This document shows, piece after piece, positions 1 through 8,271 of a stretch of DNA of 64,000 nt (the stretch's first letter is position 1; each line of letters opens with the position of its first letter). Location: NCBI GenBank assembly GCA_963757335.1, contig CAVWRJ010000023.1, forward strand, positions 105,176 to 169,175, read 5' to 3'. A program made the position numbers and the translations under genes. Source of the stretch: DASQPA01 sp963757335 (GTDB lineage Bacteria > Acidobacteriota > Thermoanaerobaculia > Multivoradales > UBA5704). The notes beneath the pieces were generated by a model that saw only the letters and a program-made list of their open reading frames with translations, did not search any database and was not told the DNA's origin.

Positions 1-93
1 CGCCTCCTCGACCACCGCCCGCTTGGTCTGCTTGCCCGTCAAGGCCGTGGCGCGGGCCATCAGCTCGTCGTCCAGATGGATGTTGGTGCGCAT
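1..93 (-). CDS. VapB-like ribbon-helix-helix antitoxin, N-terminal part
   Basis: The visible 31 residues begin MRTNIHLDDELMARA and continue through TGKQTKRAVVEEA, the typical start of VapB-type ribbon-helix-helix antitoxins that neutralise a PIN-domain RNase and repress their own operon. The start codon at 91-93 is preceded by a GAGAGG ribosome-binding site. The gene runs off the left edge, so its C-terminus and any toxin partner are not visible. The region just upstream holds a phased array of palindromes that could be its operator. The family call rests on the N-terminal motif only. Confidence 0.72.
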   Translation of the reverse strand, partial: MRTNIHLDDELMARATALTGKQTKRAVVEEA

Positions 94-111
94 CGTTTTT
101 CCTCTCGTCAA

Positions 112-390
112 TACACCCTATCGTAGCATGGAGGTGTAGAATCGGAGCCCGGCGGATCGTCCGAGCTACGAACAAACTCGTCTTCATGGCGTAAATATAC
201 AGTGATGCATCGTCGCCGTGTATTTTTCGGTGGAAATCTCGCTGCATGGGTAGTGGAGGGGCCCTCTAGGGGACAAAGATACACCCCGACGAGCCATTAA
301 GGTATATGCGTGAGTGACTCCGCTCCCTCCACCGGGGTGGAGCGAGAGTTGTCGCGGCTTTCGTACACCTCAACATCCCGGTAAGGTGTA
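112..390. repeat. Array of four 27-bp palindromes phased at 84 bp
   Basis: The inverted pair TACACC-N15-GGTGTA occurs at 112-138 (perfect), 196-222 (TATACA/CGTGTA, degenerate), 280-306 (TACACC/GGTATA) and 364-390 (perfect). The starts are exactly 84 bp apart, eight turns of B-DNA, and the half-sites are 21 bp apart, two turns. The N15 centres and the 57-bp intervals are not conserved. At the next 84-bp step (448-474) only a right half (TGTGTA) remains. The array lies upstream of the vapB-like start, so it may be a multi-site operator; that role is inferred. The rest of the 94-586 gap is less GC-rich than its surroundings and shows no convincing gene. Confidence 0.7.
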
Positions 391-586
391 TGAATGAGGG
401 GGAAGCGTGGTTTATCGACGAGTGGAGGAGTTTTTTCGGCTCTGCGCGGTGTATTGGGAAGGCGTCAATGTGTAAGGAGCCTTCCCTCCGGCGATTCCAC
501 CCGGGCCCAGGGCTTTTGTAAGCTCGCTGTCAAGCCCGGAGAGGGGAGATCCTGGCCCGGACCCGCCTCTGCTAGACTGCGCGCCT

Positions 587-1334
587 ATGGGTCGCAAGCT
601 CCTGCGTGCTCTCGGCATGCTCGCCTATGCCGCCTTCGTCGTCCTCGCCTTCACTCTCGCGGCCTACCTGTCATTCAGCTTCTTCGTGCGGAGCGGGGTG
701 ACCCCGGTGCCTTCGGTCGTGGGGATGACGCGGGCCGAGGCGAGCAACGTCCTCGTCGAACGGGGCATCGTCGTCCGCGCGGTGGCCAGCCAAGGGGCGC
801 TACGACGACAAGGTGCCGGCCGGGCGGGTGCTTCGCCAGATCCCCGATGCGCGGACCCTGGTGAAGCGGGGGAGCGGGGTGCAGCTCGTCCTCTCCCTCG
901 GGCCGCAGCGGGTCGACGTGCCGGATCTCGCGGCGAAGACCTTCCCGGTCGCCCAGGTGACCCTCTCGGGGAGCGGCCTGATCGTCGGCCGGACCCTCTC
1001 CGCCTTCATTCCCGGACACGAGACCGGAACGGTGGTGGCCCAGGACCCCGACCCCGGCGCCGCGGTGCCGCCCGCCTCGCCGGTCGACGTCCTCCTCGCC
1101 CTCCCGGCGCCGGGGGAGCGCTACATCATGCCGGACCTCGTCTACCAGCAGTACGACCGCGTCCGCGCCTTCTTCGAGCGCGAGAAGTTCCGCCTGGGGA
1201 ACGTCAAGTACGAGCGCTACGAGGGGGTCGCCGCGGGGGTCATCCTGCGCCAGTTCCCCCTCCCCGGCCACCCGCTGTCCCAGGACGATCCGGTCTCGCT
1301 CGTCGTCGCTACCACGGAGGACGTACCGGGATGA
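587..1334 (+). CDS. Membrane-anchored PASTA-domain protein (frameshifted)
   Basis: An N-terminal membrane segment (about residues 10-36) is followed by three PASTA-like repeats, recognisable from VPSVVGMTRAEA, VPDLAAKTFPVA and MPDLVYQQYDRV. PASTA domains bind peptidoglycan stem peptides or muropeptides in the periplasm. No kinase or transpeptidase domain is attached, so this is a stand-alone PASTA protein. The reading frame changes near the G run at 794-797: reading one G fewer gives the continuous sequence ASQGRYDDKVPAGRVLRQ. The stop overlaps the rpe start (ATGA), suggesting translational coupling. The frameshift is probably a sequencing error. Confidence 0.75.
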
Positions 1335-1993
1335 GGCTCGCCCCTTCCATTCTCTCTTCCGACCTGGCGGACCTGAAGGGCGTCATGGCGGTCTGCGAGG
1401 CCGGCGGCGCCGACCTCGTCCACTTCGACGTCATGGACGGCCATTTCGTCCCCAACCTGTCCTTCGGCATCCCCGTCCTCGCCGCGCTCCACCGGAACAC
1501 CCGGCTGCCGATCGACGTTCATCTCATGGTGGAGGCGCCGGACCGGCTGCTCGGGGACTACCTGAAGGCCGGGGCGGCGCGGGTGGCGGTCCACTGGGAG
1601 GCGGTCGTCCACCTCGACCGGGTCCTCGCCCAGATCCGCGAGGGCGGTGCCGAGGCCGGGGTGGCGATCAACCCGGCGACCCCCGTCGAGCTCCTCGTCG
1701 ACGCCCTGCCGCGCCTCGACTACGTCCTTGTGATGTCGGTCAACCCGGGCTTCGGCGGCCAGACGTTCCTCTCCGGGGCCCTCGACAAGGCCCGGCGGCT
1801 GCGGGATCTCGTGCGGCGGCTGGGGGTGAAAGTCGAGATCGAGATGGACGGCGGCATCGAGCGCGATAACATTCGTCAGGTGGTCACGGCAGGCGTCGAC
1901 GTCTGCGTCGTGGGCTCCGCGATCTTTTCGGCCCCCGATCCGGTGGCTACCATGTCCGAGTTGCGGAGAAGCGCTCGGTCGGAGACGGTATGA
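1331..1993 (+). CDS. rpe: Ribulose-phosphate 3-epimerase
   Basis: Interconverts ribulose 5-phosphate and xylulose 5-phosphate in the cytoplasmic pentose phosphate pathway. The 220-residue TIM barrel is full length. It shows the N-terminal APSILSSDLADL, the metal and catalytic region HFDVMDGHFVPNLSFG, DVHLMVE, the MSVNPGFGGQ phosphate-binding loop and EMDGGI, all hallmarks of the family. The start at 1331 overlaps the stop of the PASTA gene, and its stop overlaps the bamD start (ATGA), so it sits in a coupled operon with envelope genes. Confidence 0.96.
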   Translation: MRLAPSILSSDLADLKGVMAVCEAGGADLVHFDVMDGHFVPNLSFGIPVLAALHRNTRLPIDVHLMVEAPDRLLGDYLKAGAARVAVHWEAVVHLDRVLAQIREGGAEAGVAINPATPVELLVDALPRLDYVLVMSVNPGFGGQTFLSGALDKARRLRDLVRRLGVKVEIEMDGGIERDNIRQVVTAGVDVCVVGSAIFSAPDPVATMSELRRSARSETV

Positions 1994-2802
1994 CAAGAAC
2001 TTCGAAGCTGATCCCTCGGGTGCCGCGCCGGGCCGTTTTCGCCGCGCTCGCCGCCCTTTCCCTCTTGGCCGGTCTGCTCTTGACCGGCTGTCACCACGGC
2101 CGTCCCAAGCAGGACCCCGTCCTCCAGCTCTCGGCGGAGGAGTCCTTGACTCAAGGCAAGGCCTGGCTCGCGAAGGAGAAGTACGCGCGGGCGCGGCCCT
2201 ACTTCACCCACGCCTACGAGGTCGAGCCCAACTCGGTGAACGGCCGCGAGGCGCTGCTCCTCGCCGCCGACACCTACTACCTGGAGGGCGGCTCGACCAA
2301 CTTCATCCAGGCCGAGGCCAAGTACCGCGACTATCTGAACCGCTTCCCCACCAGCGACCAGGCGCCCTACGTGCAGTTCCAGATCGCCAACAGCCTGGCG
2401 AAGCGGATGGAGCGGCCGGACCGCGACCAGGCGGTGACCCGGAAGGGCTATGAAGCCTACCAGGACCTGATCCGTCTCTATCCCACGAGCGAGTACGCCG
2501 CCCAGGCCCAGGAGCAGGTCGAGGTGGTGCGCGCCAACCTGGCCGAGCACGAGTTCATGGTCGGCCGGTTCTATATGCGCTACGGCTCGCCGCAGGCGGC
2601 GGCCGAGCGCTTCCAGTATCTCTTGAAGACCTACCCGCGCTACGCAGCGCGGGACAAGGTCATGTACTACATGGGGCTGGCCTACGGCCTGAGCAGCAAC
2701 CCCGAGGAGTCGCAGAAGGCCTTCGACCGGTTGAAGAAGGAGTATCCGCAGAGCCCCTACATCGCGGAGATCTCGACGCCGAAGAAGGCAGGAGGAGCGT
2801 AA
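1990..2802 (+). CDS. bamD: BamD-like outer-membrane assembly lipoprotein
   Basis: A 270-residue lipoprotein with a positively charged N-terminus, a hydrophobic stretch and the lipobox LLTGC (Cys34). The mature part consists of TPR repeats (SLTQGKAWLAKEKYARARPYF, then repeats with YxxYLNRFPTSDQAPYVQFQ), the arrangement of the BamD/YfiO component of the beta-barrel assembly machinery. It would be anchored to the inner leaflet of the outer membrane and bind BamA and the folding signals of outer-membrane proteins. It is coupled to rpe and followed after 6 bp by cpoB, another envelope TPR protein. Confidence 0.87.
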   Translation: MTRTSKLIPRVPRRAVFAALAALSLLAGLLLTGCHHGRPKQDPVLQLSAEESLTQGKAWLAKEKYARARPYFTHAYEVEPNSVNGREALLLAADTYYLEGGSTNFIQAEAKYRDYLNRFPTSDQAPYVQFQIANSLAKRMERPDRDQAVTRKGYEAYQDLIRLYPTSEYAAQAQEQVEVVRANLAEHEFMVGRFYMRYGSPQAAAERFQYLLKTYPRYAARDKVMYYMGLAYGLSSNPEESQKAFDRLKKEYPQSPYIAEISTPKKAGGA

Positions 2803-2808
2803 GCACCG

Positions 2809-3861
2809 ATGAGAATCCCGAAGCACCTGGTCCTGGCCGCCCTCCCCCTCCTGGTCACCGTCCTCCCCGGCCTGATCGCTACCGGCTGCACCGGTACCGC
2901 CCTCCGGCCCGATACCGGGATCTCGGATAACGAGCTCCGCGAGCTCAAGAGCCGGGTCGTCGAGCTGCAGCAGAAGGCGGCGGTCTCGGAGGTCGAGATC
3001 GCCCGCCTGCGCGAGGAGATCGCCGCCCTCCAGGCCGCCCCGGGCGGCCGGCGGAGCTCGCTGTCCTCCAGCTCTCCATCGTCGATCTCGTCGATCTCGT
3101 CGGTGCCCTCTTCGGTGCGGCGGACCCCGCCCGCGAGCCGCCCTACCGCCTCCGCACCGGCACCGCCGGCACCGTCGCGGAGCGAAGAGCGCTCGGGGGA
3201 CGTCGTCCGCGAGCGGCGCGAGTCGGCGATCGAGGAGGTGGACGTCCCCGAGCCGGACCGGCCGGCCCCGTCTCCCGCCCCCTCGTCGGCCACCCGGCCG
3301 ACCCGGCCGTCGGCATCGACGCCATCGACGACTTCGTCGAAGCGCGCCGCGACCTCCCCGCCGCCGCCCCTCCCGAGGCCGCCGGTGGAGAGCGCGCCGC
3401 CCGCACCGGCGAGCGCCGCGCCCTCGTCCACCCTCCCTCCCGGCCCGGTGGTCACCGGCGCCGGGGAGGCGGCCGAGACGCTCCCGCCCGCCGCCCAGGC
3501 GCTCTACGACCGTGGCTACACCCTCTATCACCAGGGGCACTACGTGGATGCCGAGGCGAGCTTCCAGCGCTTCCTCCAGAGCGAGCCCAAGAGCGAGCTG
3601 GCCGACAACGCGCTCTACTGGATCGGCGAGTGCCGATACTCGCGGCGCGACCTGCGGGGCGCCCTCTCCGCCTTCCGCGAGACCGTCGAACGCTACCCGC
3701 AGGGCAACAAGGTGCCGGACGCCATGCTGAAGGCCGGGCAGACGATGGAGGCCCTGGGCGACAAGGAGGGGGCGCGGACCACCTACAAGGAGGTCACCCG
3801 GCGTTTCCCCAACACCGCCGCTGCGGCGGCCGCCGACGAGCGGCGCACCAAGCTGCCATGA
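2809..3861 (+). CDS. cpoB: CpoB/YbgF-like Tol-Pal-associated TPR lipoprotein
   Basis: A 350-residue envelope protein. It has a signal peptide ending in the lipobox IATGC (Cys27), a predicted coiled coil (about residues 38-78, ELRELKSRVVELQQKAA), a long Pro/Ser/Ala-rich linker (about 85-220), and C-terminal TPRs with the YbgF signature ALYDRGYTLYHQGHYVDAEA and ADNALYWIGECRYSRRD. In proteobacteria CpoB coordinates peptidoglycan synthesis with Tol-Pal-driven outer-membrane constriction. Two differences from the usual form are the lipidation site and the long low-complexity linker. A truncated copy of the dispersed palindromic element begins right after the stop. Confidence 0.82.
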   Translation: MRIPKHLVLAALPLLVTVLPGLIATGCTGTALRPDTGISDNELRELKSRVVELQQKAAVSEVEIARLREEIAALQAAPGGRRSSLSSSSPSSISSISSVPSSVRRTPPASRPTASAPAPPAPSRSEERSGDVVRERRESAIEEVDVPEPDRPAPSPAPSSATRPTRPSASTPSTTSSKRAATSPPPPLPRPPVESAPPAPASAAPSSTLPPGPVVTGAGEAAETLPPAAQALYDRGYTLYHQGHYVDAEASFQRFLQSEPKSELADNALYWIGECRYSRRDLRGALSAFRETVERYPQGNKVPDAMLKAGQTMEALGDKEGARTTYKEVTRRFPNTAAAAAADERRTKLP

Positions 3862-3865
3862 GGGA

Positions 3866-3912
3866 CCGGCGCGAAGCGCCCGAAGGAGCCCGCCCGCAGG
3901 TTCAAACGGGCC
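3866..3912 (+). repeat. Dispersed palindromic element, copy 1 (5'-truncated)
   Basis: Contains the core GCGCGAAGCGCCCGAAGGA and the right arm (CCGCCCGCAGG then TTCAAACGGGCC), but the left arm expected before the core is missing. The copy begins a few bases after the cpoB stop codon, so it is a decayed or partly inserted copy. Confidence 0.75.
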
Positions 3913-3964
3913 GGGATTCGCGGCCAAAGCCTCAGGGACAACTTGAGGTTCACCCCGGTAAACC

Positions 3965-3993
3965 TTGACAGCCGAAGACGAACGGTGTAGCTT
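3965..3993 (+). promoter_or_regulatory. Possible sigma-70 promoter of the LysM gene
   Basis: A perfect TTGACA at 3965-3970 is followed after 17 bp by TAGCTT (3988-3993), with the LysM start codon 55 bp downstream. The -10 match is weak (3 of 6). Confidence 0.45.
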
Positions 3994-4047
3994 AGTCTAT
4001 AGAGAATTCACTATAGGTGGCGAATCCCTCCCGCAACAGGAGGCTCC

Positions 4048-5286
4048 ATGAACGCGCGGTTTTCGGGTGTTGTGACGGCGACGCTCCTCGCCACGGCGAT
4101 GGCGTCGCTGGGGGTATCCGCGGTCGACGCGGCGGATCGACCGCCCAAGGGTCTCCATCTCGTGGGGGACCATTGGACGGCCTGGAATCCGCCCACGCCG
4201 GACCCCGGCGTGCAGGTCTACACGGTCGTCAAGGGCGACACCCTGTGGGCCCTCGCCAAGAAGTACTACAGCGACCCCTATCTGTGGCCTCAGCTGTGGG
4301 AGAAGAACCAGTACATCCTGGACGCGCACTGGATCTACCCCGGCGATCCGCTGGTGGTCGGCATCCAGGTGACCCCGGGGGAGAACCTCGCCCAGACCGG
4401 CGGTTCGACGGGGACGGCGGCGACGGAGATCCCGTCGAGCGGCGACCCGGGCAGCCCGGAGAAGCCGGCCGCCAAGCCGGTGCCGGACATCAAGGGCGTC
4501 CTCTCGGCCGGCGCCGCCGCCGGCTCGCCGATCCCCCTGGGCGGCGAGAGCGACATCGACTGCAGCGGCTACATTGGCGACCTTCAAGAGTCGTTCCCCT
4601 ACTCGATTGTGGGCTCGGAGTACGACGTCCTCTCGCCGCAGTTCGACACCCACACCGGCAACGTCCAGCAGGGGATCTACGGCCCGGTGGGCACCGTCAA
4701 GTACGGGCTCTCGACGGGCGACATCATCTATCTGAACGGCGGCCGCGCCCGCGGCCTGGTGCCGGGCGAGCTCTTCACCATCATCAATCCCGACCGCGAG
4801 GTGCGGCACCCGGCGACCGGCGAGCTCTTCGGCCGCTTCTACCGCTACCTCGGCCGTGCCCGGGTGCTCTCGGTCCAGGAGAACACGGCGATCGCCGAGA
4901 TCTCCCACTCCTGCGATCCGATCGTCGTCGGCTCCCTCCTCCAGGCCTACCAGCCGGAGCCGGTGCCCCTCGCCCGGCCGACCGCCATGCGCCCGGTCAA
5001 CTACCCGGCGGAAGGGGAGAAGGTAGCGAGCGGGCCGTCGATCGTCCTCTCGAAGGACGACATCGTCTCTCTCGGCGAGGATGCCATCGTCTGGATCGAC
5101 CGCGGCGCCAACGCCGAAGTCACCCCGGGCGACATCTACACCATCTACCGCCCGAACCGCCCCGGTCTGCCGCCCGTCGTCCTCGGCGAGTTGGCCGTGC
5201 TGTCGGTCCACTCCAAGTCGGCGGTGGCGAAGATCCTGCGGTCGCGCTACACCATCCACGTCGGCGACCGTCTCGACCTCAAGTAG
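4048..5286 (+). CDS. Secreted LysM-domain protein
   Basis: A 412-residue exported protein with a signal peptide ending near SAVDA-AD (residue 28). One LysM domain lies at about residues 57-105 (YTVVKGDTLWALAKKYYSDPYLWPQLW), a fold that binds the glycan strands of peptidoglycan. The rest (about 200-412) resembles two copies of a beta-rich module (GDIIYLNGGRARGLVPGELFTI and DDIVSLGEDAIVWIDRGANAEVTPGDIYTIYRP) without a recognisable catalytic site. Start chosen because AGGAGG precedes ATG 4048 at good spacing. It has its own probable promoter and probably acts in envelope maintenance. Confidence 0.82.
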   Translation: MNARFSGVVTATLLATAMASLGVSAVDAADRPPKGLHLVGDHWTAWNPPTPDPGVQVYTVVKGDTLWALAKKYYSDPYLWPQLWEKNQYILDAHWIYPGDPLVVGIQVTPGENLAQTGGSTGTAATEIPSSGDPGSPEKPAAKPVPDIKGVLSAGAAAGSPIPLGGESDIDCSGYIGDLQESFPYSIVGSEYDVLSPQFDTHTGNVQQGIYGPVGTVKYGLSTGDIIYLNGGRARGLVPGELFTIINPDREVRHPATGELFGRFYRYLGRARVLSVQENTAIAEISHSCDPIVVGSLLQAYQPEPVPLARPTAMRPVNYPAEGEKVASGPSIVLSKDDIVSLGEDAIVWIDRGANAEVTPGDIYTIYRPNRPGLPPVVLGELAVLSVHSKSAVAKILRSRYTIHVGDRLDLK

Positions 5287-5304
5287 GCGCGAGACGGCAG
5301 GCTT

Positions 5305-5324
5305 CCCGGTCCTTCCGGACCGGG
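5305..5324 (+). terminator. Hairpin after the LysM gene
   Basis: An 8-bp perfect stem CCCGGTCC/GGACCGGG with a TTCC loop lies 19 bp after the LysM stop codon. There is no T run directly after it, so it is a weak intrinsic terminator or an RNA-stabilising hairpin. An extended -10 element (TGGTATTCT, 5331-5339) follows and could serve the fis-like gene. Confidence 0.4.
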
Positions 5325-5371
5325 GGCCTGTGGTATTCTTGATGGGCACCCCCCATCCAAGGAGCAAACAT

Positions 5372-5644
5372 TTGGCCGAGCAAAATCTCAACGGACGTTT
5401 GCACCAGATCGTGGACGAGCTGGTCCGCCGGGGCGTCACCCTGGAGCAGGCCCGGCGGGAGTTCGAGCGCCAGTTCATCGTCGCCTCTCTCCAGTGCAAC
5501 CAGGGCAACTTCTGCCGCTCGGCGCGCTCCCTCGGGGTGCACCGGAACACTCTGCGCAACAAGGTCTGCGACCTGGGGATCCTCTCCGAGGACTACAACC
5601 TGCCGGGGAGCCGCTCCGCTCGCCGCAGGAACCCGGTCACCTAA
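5372..5644 (+). CDS. Fis-family helix-turn-helix DNA-binding protein
   Basis: A 90-residue protein whose C-terminal half has the Fis-type helix-turn-helix (GNFCRSARSLGVHRNTLRNKVCDLGI), as in Fis and NtrC-type C-termini. The N-terminal half (LNGRLHQIVDELVRRGVTLEQARREFERQFI) matches the Fis dimerisation helices, so it is a stand-alone Fis-like nucleoid or regulatory protein. Start chosen at TTG 5372: AAGGAG lies 7 bases upstream and the product then has Fis length, while the upstream in-frame ATG at 5342 lacks a ribosome-binding site. The initiator would be a non-ATG codon. Confidence 0.85.
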   Translation: MAEQNLNGRLHQIVDELVRRGVTLEQARREFERQFIVASLQCNQGNFCRSARSLGVHRNTLRNKVCDLGILSEDYNLPGSRSARRRNPVT

Positions 5645-5854
5645 GAAGGGGGCTCGAAGCCCTCCTGGTCTCTGCCGCCTTCGGGCGCTTCCCGGCGACC
5701 TCCGCCGGTTTTCCGCCCCTACCTGGCACGTATCTCGCAAACTTAGAACGGTCGATATCCGTGTACCGCCCGAGTGCATTCCGGGGTGGTCGACCGCTGT
5801 TTGACAGCGCGTGCCCATTTGGCGGGTGCGCATGACACAAGGAGGAGCATGCCG

Positions 5855-6781
5855 ATGAGACTCCAACCCTCGCGGGGGTCTTTCACCGTGCTCGCCACCT
5901 TCCTGGTGCTGGCGATCTCGTTCGATTCCTCTCCCATCCTCCCTTCGATCCCCAAGGACAACCGGCCCGCTCCCGATCCCCGGACCTTCGCCCTGGTGGA
6001 AGAGCTCACCGGCCACGCCGCGCGGGTCGCCGCTGCCGGCGATGTTGCCGGAGTCGCCGGAGAGGCCGGCGCGGGACGGAATGGAGAGTTCCAGGCAATG
6101 CGGCGGGAGGACCTCGACTCCGCCCTCTCCCCCAACCCGCACGGTTTCGAGCTGTGGAGCGGCGCCCGGCAGCATGGCGCCGAGCTCGACGTGGTGAGGA
6201 AGCTCCCCTTCGGCCGCGCCATGGCGCGGGCGGCGGAGCGCCACCGGGTGGACCCGCTGCTCCTCGCCGCCATCGTCGAGAACGAGTCGGCGTTCGCCCC
6301 GGATGCCGTCTCCTCCGAGGGGGCGATCGGCCTCATGCAGCTCATCCCGGAGACCGGCGAGCTCTACGGCAAGACCGACCTCTTCGATCCCGTCGTCAAT
6401 CTGGAGGTGGGGAGCCAGTACATCGGGGCCCTCCTCGACCGCTATCACGGCGACCTGGCGCTCGCCCTGGCGGCCTACAACTGCGGCCCCGCCACGGTGA
6501 CCCGCTACGGCGCGGTGCCGCCGTTTCGAGAGACCCGCGACTTCGTCAAGGGGGTCCTCGCCCGCTACGTCGAGCACCGCCAGAGCGCCTGGAAGCGATC
6601 GAAGGAGAGCACGGACCTCCTCAGCAGCCGGGGAGGAACGGGCCGGGAAGCGGGTCTGGAAGCGGGCCAGGAAGCGGGAATAATGGGAAGGTTGGAGGGG
6701 GGGCGGAGCTTCCTCGGCAGGGACCGGCGGTCCCTGTTGGAAGGGCCGCTCTCCAGAAGCTCTACGCTCTTGGGCCGCTGA
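5855..6781 (+). CDS. Lytic transglycosylase (SLT domain)
   Basis: A 308-residue exported protein with an N-terminal hydrophobic signal (about residues 9-25). The SLT domain (about 110-235) shows the catalytic-Glu motif IVENESAFAPDAVSSEGAIGLMQLIP and the conserved LALAAYNCGPATV. Such enzymes cleave the MurNAc-GlcNAc bond of peptidoglycan, forming 1,6-anhydroMurNAc. The C-terminal 60 residues are low complexity. ATG 5855 is preferred over ATG 5849 because GGAGG (5841-5845) is then about 9 bases upstream. The gene converges on tatA. Confidence 0.88.
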   Translation: MRLQPSRGSFTVLATFLVLAISFDSSPILPSIPKDNRPAPDPRTFALVEELTGHAARVAAAGDVAGVAGEAGAGRNGEFQAMRREDLDSALSPNPHGFELWSGARQHGAELDVVRKLPFGRAMARAAERHRVDPLLLAAIVENESAFAPDAVSSEGAIGLMQLIPETGELYGKTDLFDPVVNLEVGSQYIGALLDRYHGDLALALAAYNCGPATVTRYGAVPPFRETRDFVKGVLARYVEHRQSAWKRSKESTDLLSSRGGTGREAGLEAGQEAGIMGRLEGGRSFLGRDRRSLLEGPLSRSSTLLGR

Positions 6782-6822
6782 GGGGCGCCCATCCAGACAG
6801 ACCAGATAAGGATGATATCGAG

Positions 6823-6862
6823 CCCGGAACGCCCTGGGGGGATTCTCCCTAGGTGTTCCGGG
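6823..6862. terminator. Long hairpin between convergent genes
   Basis: CCCGGAAC and GTTCCGGG form a perfect 8-bp base, and further pairing continues towards a TTC loop (about 17 bp in all). It lies between the stop of the transglycosylase gene and the end of tatA, overlapping the last tatA codons, and could terminate both genes. There is no clear T run. Confidence 0.42.
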
Positions 6863-7061
6863 TGTCGGTGGTGGTAGTGGTGGTCTTGTCGTCGAGCCGA
6901 TCGGTCCGGCGGGGCTCGTCGTCGGCCCCCTTCATCCCCTGCTTGAAGTTGCGGATCCCTTCGCCGAGGCCCTTGCCGATGCCCGCGATGCGGCTCGACC
7001 CGAAGAGGACGATGATGATGAGGAAGATGATGAGGAGCTCTGGGACACCGAGGCTAGGCAT
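6849..7061 (-). CDS. tatA: Sec-independent translocase subunit TatA
   Basis: A 70-residue protein with an N-terminal membrane helix (LGVPELLIIFLIIIVLFG), then the hinge and amphipathic helix with GLGEGIRNFKQGMKG, the TatA/E family layout. It oligomerises to form the Tat pathway that exports folded, often cofactor-containing, proteins. The tail is polar with a Thr run. No tatB or tatC is nearby, so the gene stands alone, as is common outside proteobacteria. Confidence 0.93.
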   Translation of the reverse strand: MPSLGVPELLIIFLIIIVLFGSSRIAGIGKGLGEGIRNFKQGMKGADDEPRRTDRLDDKTTTTTTDTRNT

Positions 7062-7160
7062 GGCGATTCTCCAGCTGGACGGCGGAAGGGCCGCCCGAGT
7101 GCTTTAGGCGACAGTCTAACAGATCAGTGCTCCGGGGTTTCGAGAGCGGGACGGGAAGGC

Positions 7161-7250
7161 ATCCGGCTTGAAGCCGGCTCCTGCGGGCGGGCTCCTTCGG
7201 GCGCTTCGCGCGGAGTCGCCCGTCCTCGGGACCCGACTTCAAGCCAGGAT
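7161..7250 (-). repeat. Dispersed palindromic element, copy 2
   Basis: A complete copy in reverse orientation. The arms ATCCGGCTTGAAGCCGG and CCGACTTCAAGCCAGGAT are complementary with a few mismatches and enclose the reverse core (CTCCTTCGGGCGCTTCGCGC). The right arm overlaps the 3' end of the kinase gene and supplies its last codons and stop at 7239-7241. Confidence 0.85.
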
Positions 7251-8228
7251 CGGACGGAAGCGCCGGGCGAGACCCGGGGCGAGGGCCGCGGCCTCGGGGA
7301 GCTGATGGAGGTGGTCCAGGAAGCGGCCTAAGGTGCGCGGGATGAGCGGCAGGTGGCGGGTGGCGCCGCGGCGGGCGAAGGCGGCATAGGTGCCCACCGC
7401 CTTGAGCGTCCGCTGGGCGGCGGCGCGGTGGTAGCGCCGGCGCTCGGTCGGGGAGGGCGCCGCCTCGGCGAGGAGCGCCGCCTCGACCTCGGGGGGAGGG
7501 AAGAGGGTGTCGTTCAAGAGCGAGGCGAGATCGTAGCCGGGAGGGCCGAGGCGGAGGTCCTGGTGGTCGAGGACCCCGACCCCCGGCAGCTCGGTTTCGG
7601 GGTCGCCGGCACCGGGCGGCAGCGGCATGAGGTTGCGCGCCATGAAGTCGCGATGGCAGGGGACCGCCGGGTCCTCGGCGAGCCGGGCGCAGAGCTCGGA
7701 AAGCAGATCGCCGAGGGCGGCCGTCTCGCCCGCGTCACCGAGGAGACCGCGCGGTTCGAGGAAGAGCTCCCAGGTCTGCCGGAGCTCCTTTTCCAGCAGC
7801 TCGCGGCCGAGAGGGGGCGAGAGGGGGGCGACGCGCGCTGGCGGCAGGCCGGCGATCCGCCGTGCCTCGACGAGAGCGGCCTTGAAGTAGGGCTGGAGCT
7901 CGCTCCACGGCCGGCCGGTCGAGAGGGCCCAATCGGCGAAAGTGAGGGGGCCCAGGTCTTCGAGGAGCATGACGCCCTGGTCGCAGTCCGCCGCGAGCAC
8001 CCGTGGCACCCGGACCCCCGCTTTTGCGAGGAGGTCGGTCGTGGCGAGGAAGCGCGGGCAAGTGGCGCGGATCTCGGGCGGGTAGGTGGCGAGGATCGCC
8101 GACCTGCCGTCCGCGAGCGCCAGCCGCGCGTAGCGGCGGGGAGAGACGTCGCCGGCCAAGGGGGTGAGCGCCGCGACGGGGTGGCCGCTCGCCGCGAGCC
8201 AGGTCTCGAGCTCTGTGCTCGGCTCCAC
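7239..8228 (-). CDS. AmgK-like amino-sugar/choline-kinase-fold phosphotransferase
   Basis: A 329-residue member of the aminoglycoside phosphotransferase superfamily. The catalytic loop HRDFMARNLM and the Mg-binding VLDHQDLRLGPPGYDLASLL are clear, as is the C-terminal AQRTLKAVGTYA typical of AmgK. AmgK phosphorylates MurNAc/GlcNAc at the anomeric position in a peptidoglycan recycling route that bypasses de novo UDP-MurNAc synthesis. Its usual partner murU is not in the window, so the substrate is inferred. The C-terminus ends inside a palindromic element and may have been altered by it. Confidence 0.72.
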   Translation of the reverse strand: MEPSTELETWLAASGHPVAALTPLAGDVSPRRYARLALADGRSAILATYPPEIRATCPRFLATTDLLAKAGVRVPRVLAADCDQGVMLLEDLGPLTFADWALSTGRPWSELQPYFKAALVEARRIAGLPPARVAPLSPPLGRELLEKELRQTWELFLEPRGLLGDAGETAALGDLLSELCARLAEDPAVPCHRDFMARNLMPLPPGAGDPETELPGVGVLDHQDLRLGPPGYDLASLLNDTLFPPPEVEAALLAEAAPSPTERRRYHRAAAQRTLKAVGTYAAFARRGATRHLPLIPRTLGRFLDHLHQLPEAAALAPGLARRFRPILA

Positions 8229-8271
8229 TTTTTAAACCCTCCACGAAAGGCGGCAAGGCTACCACGCTGGG

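Noticed and set aside
112..390. CRISPR array reading of the phased palindromes
   Set aside because: Only the 6-bp arms are conserved; the 15-bp centres differ and the spacing (57 bp between copies) is too long. No cas genes are present.
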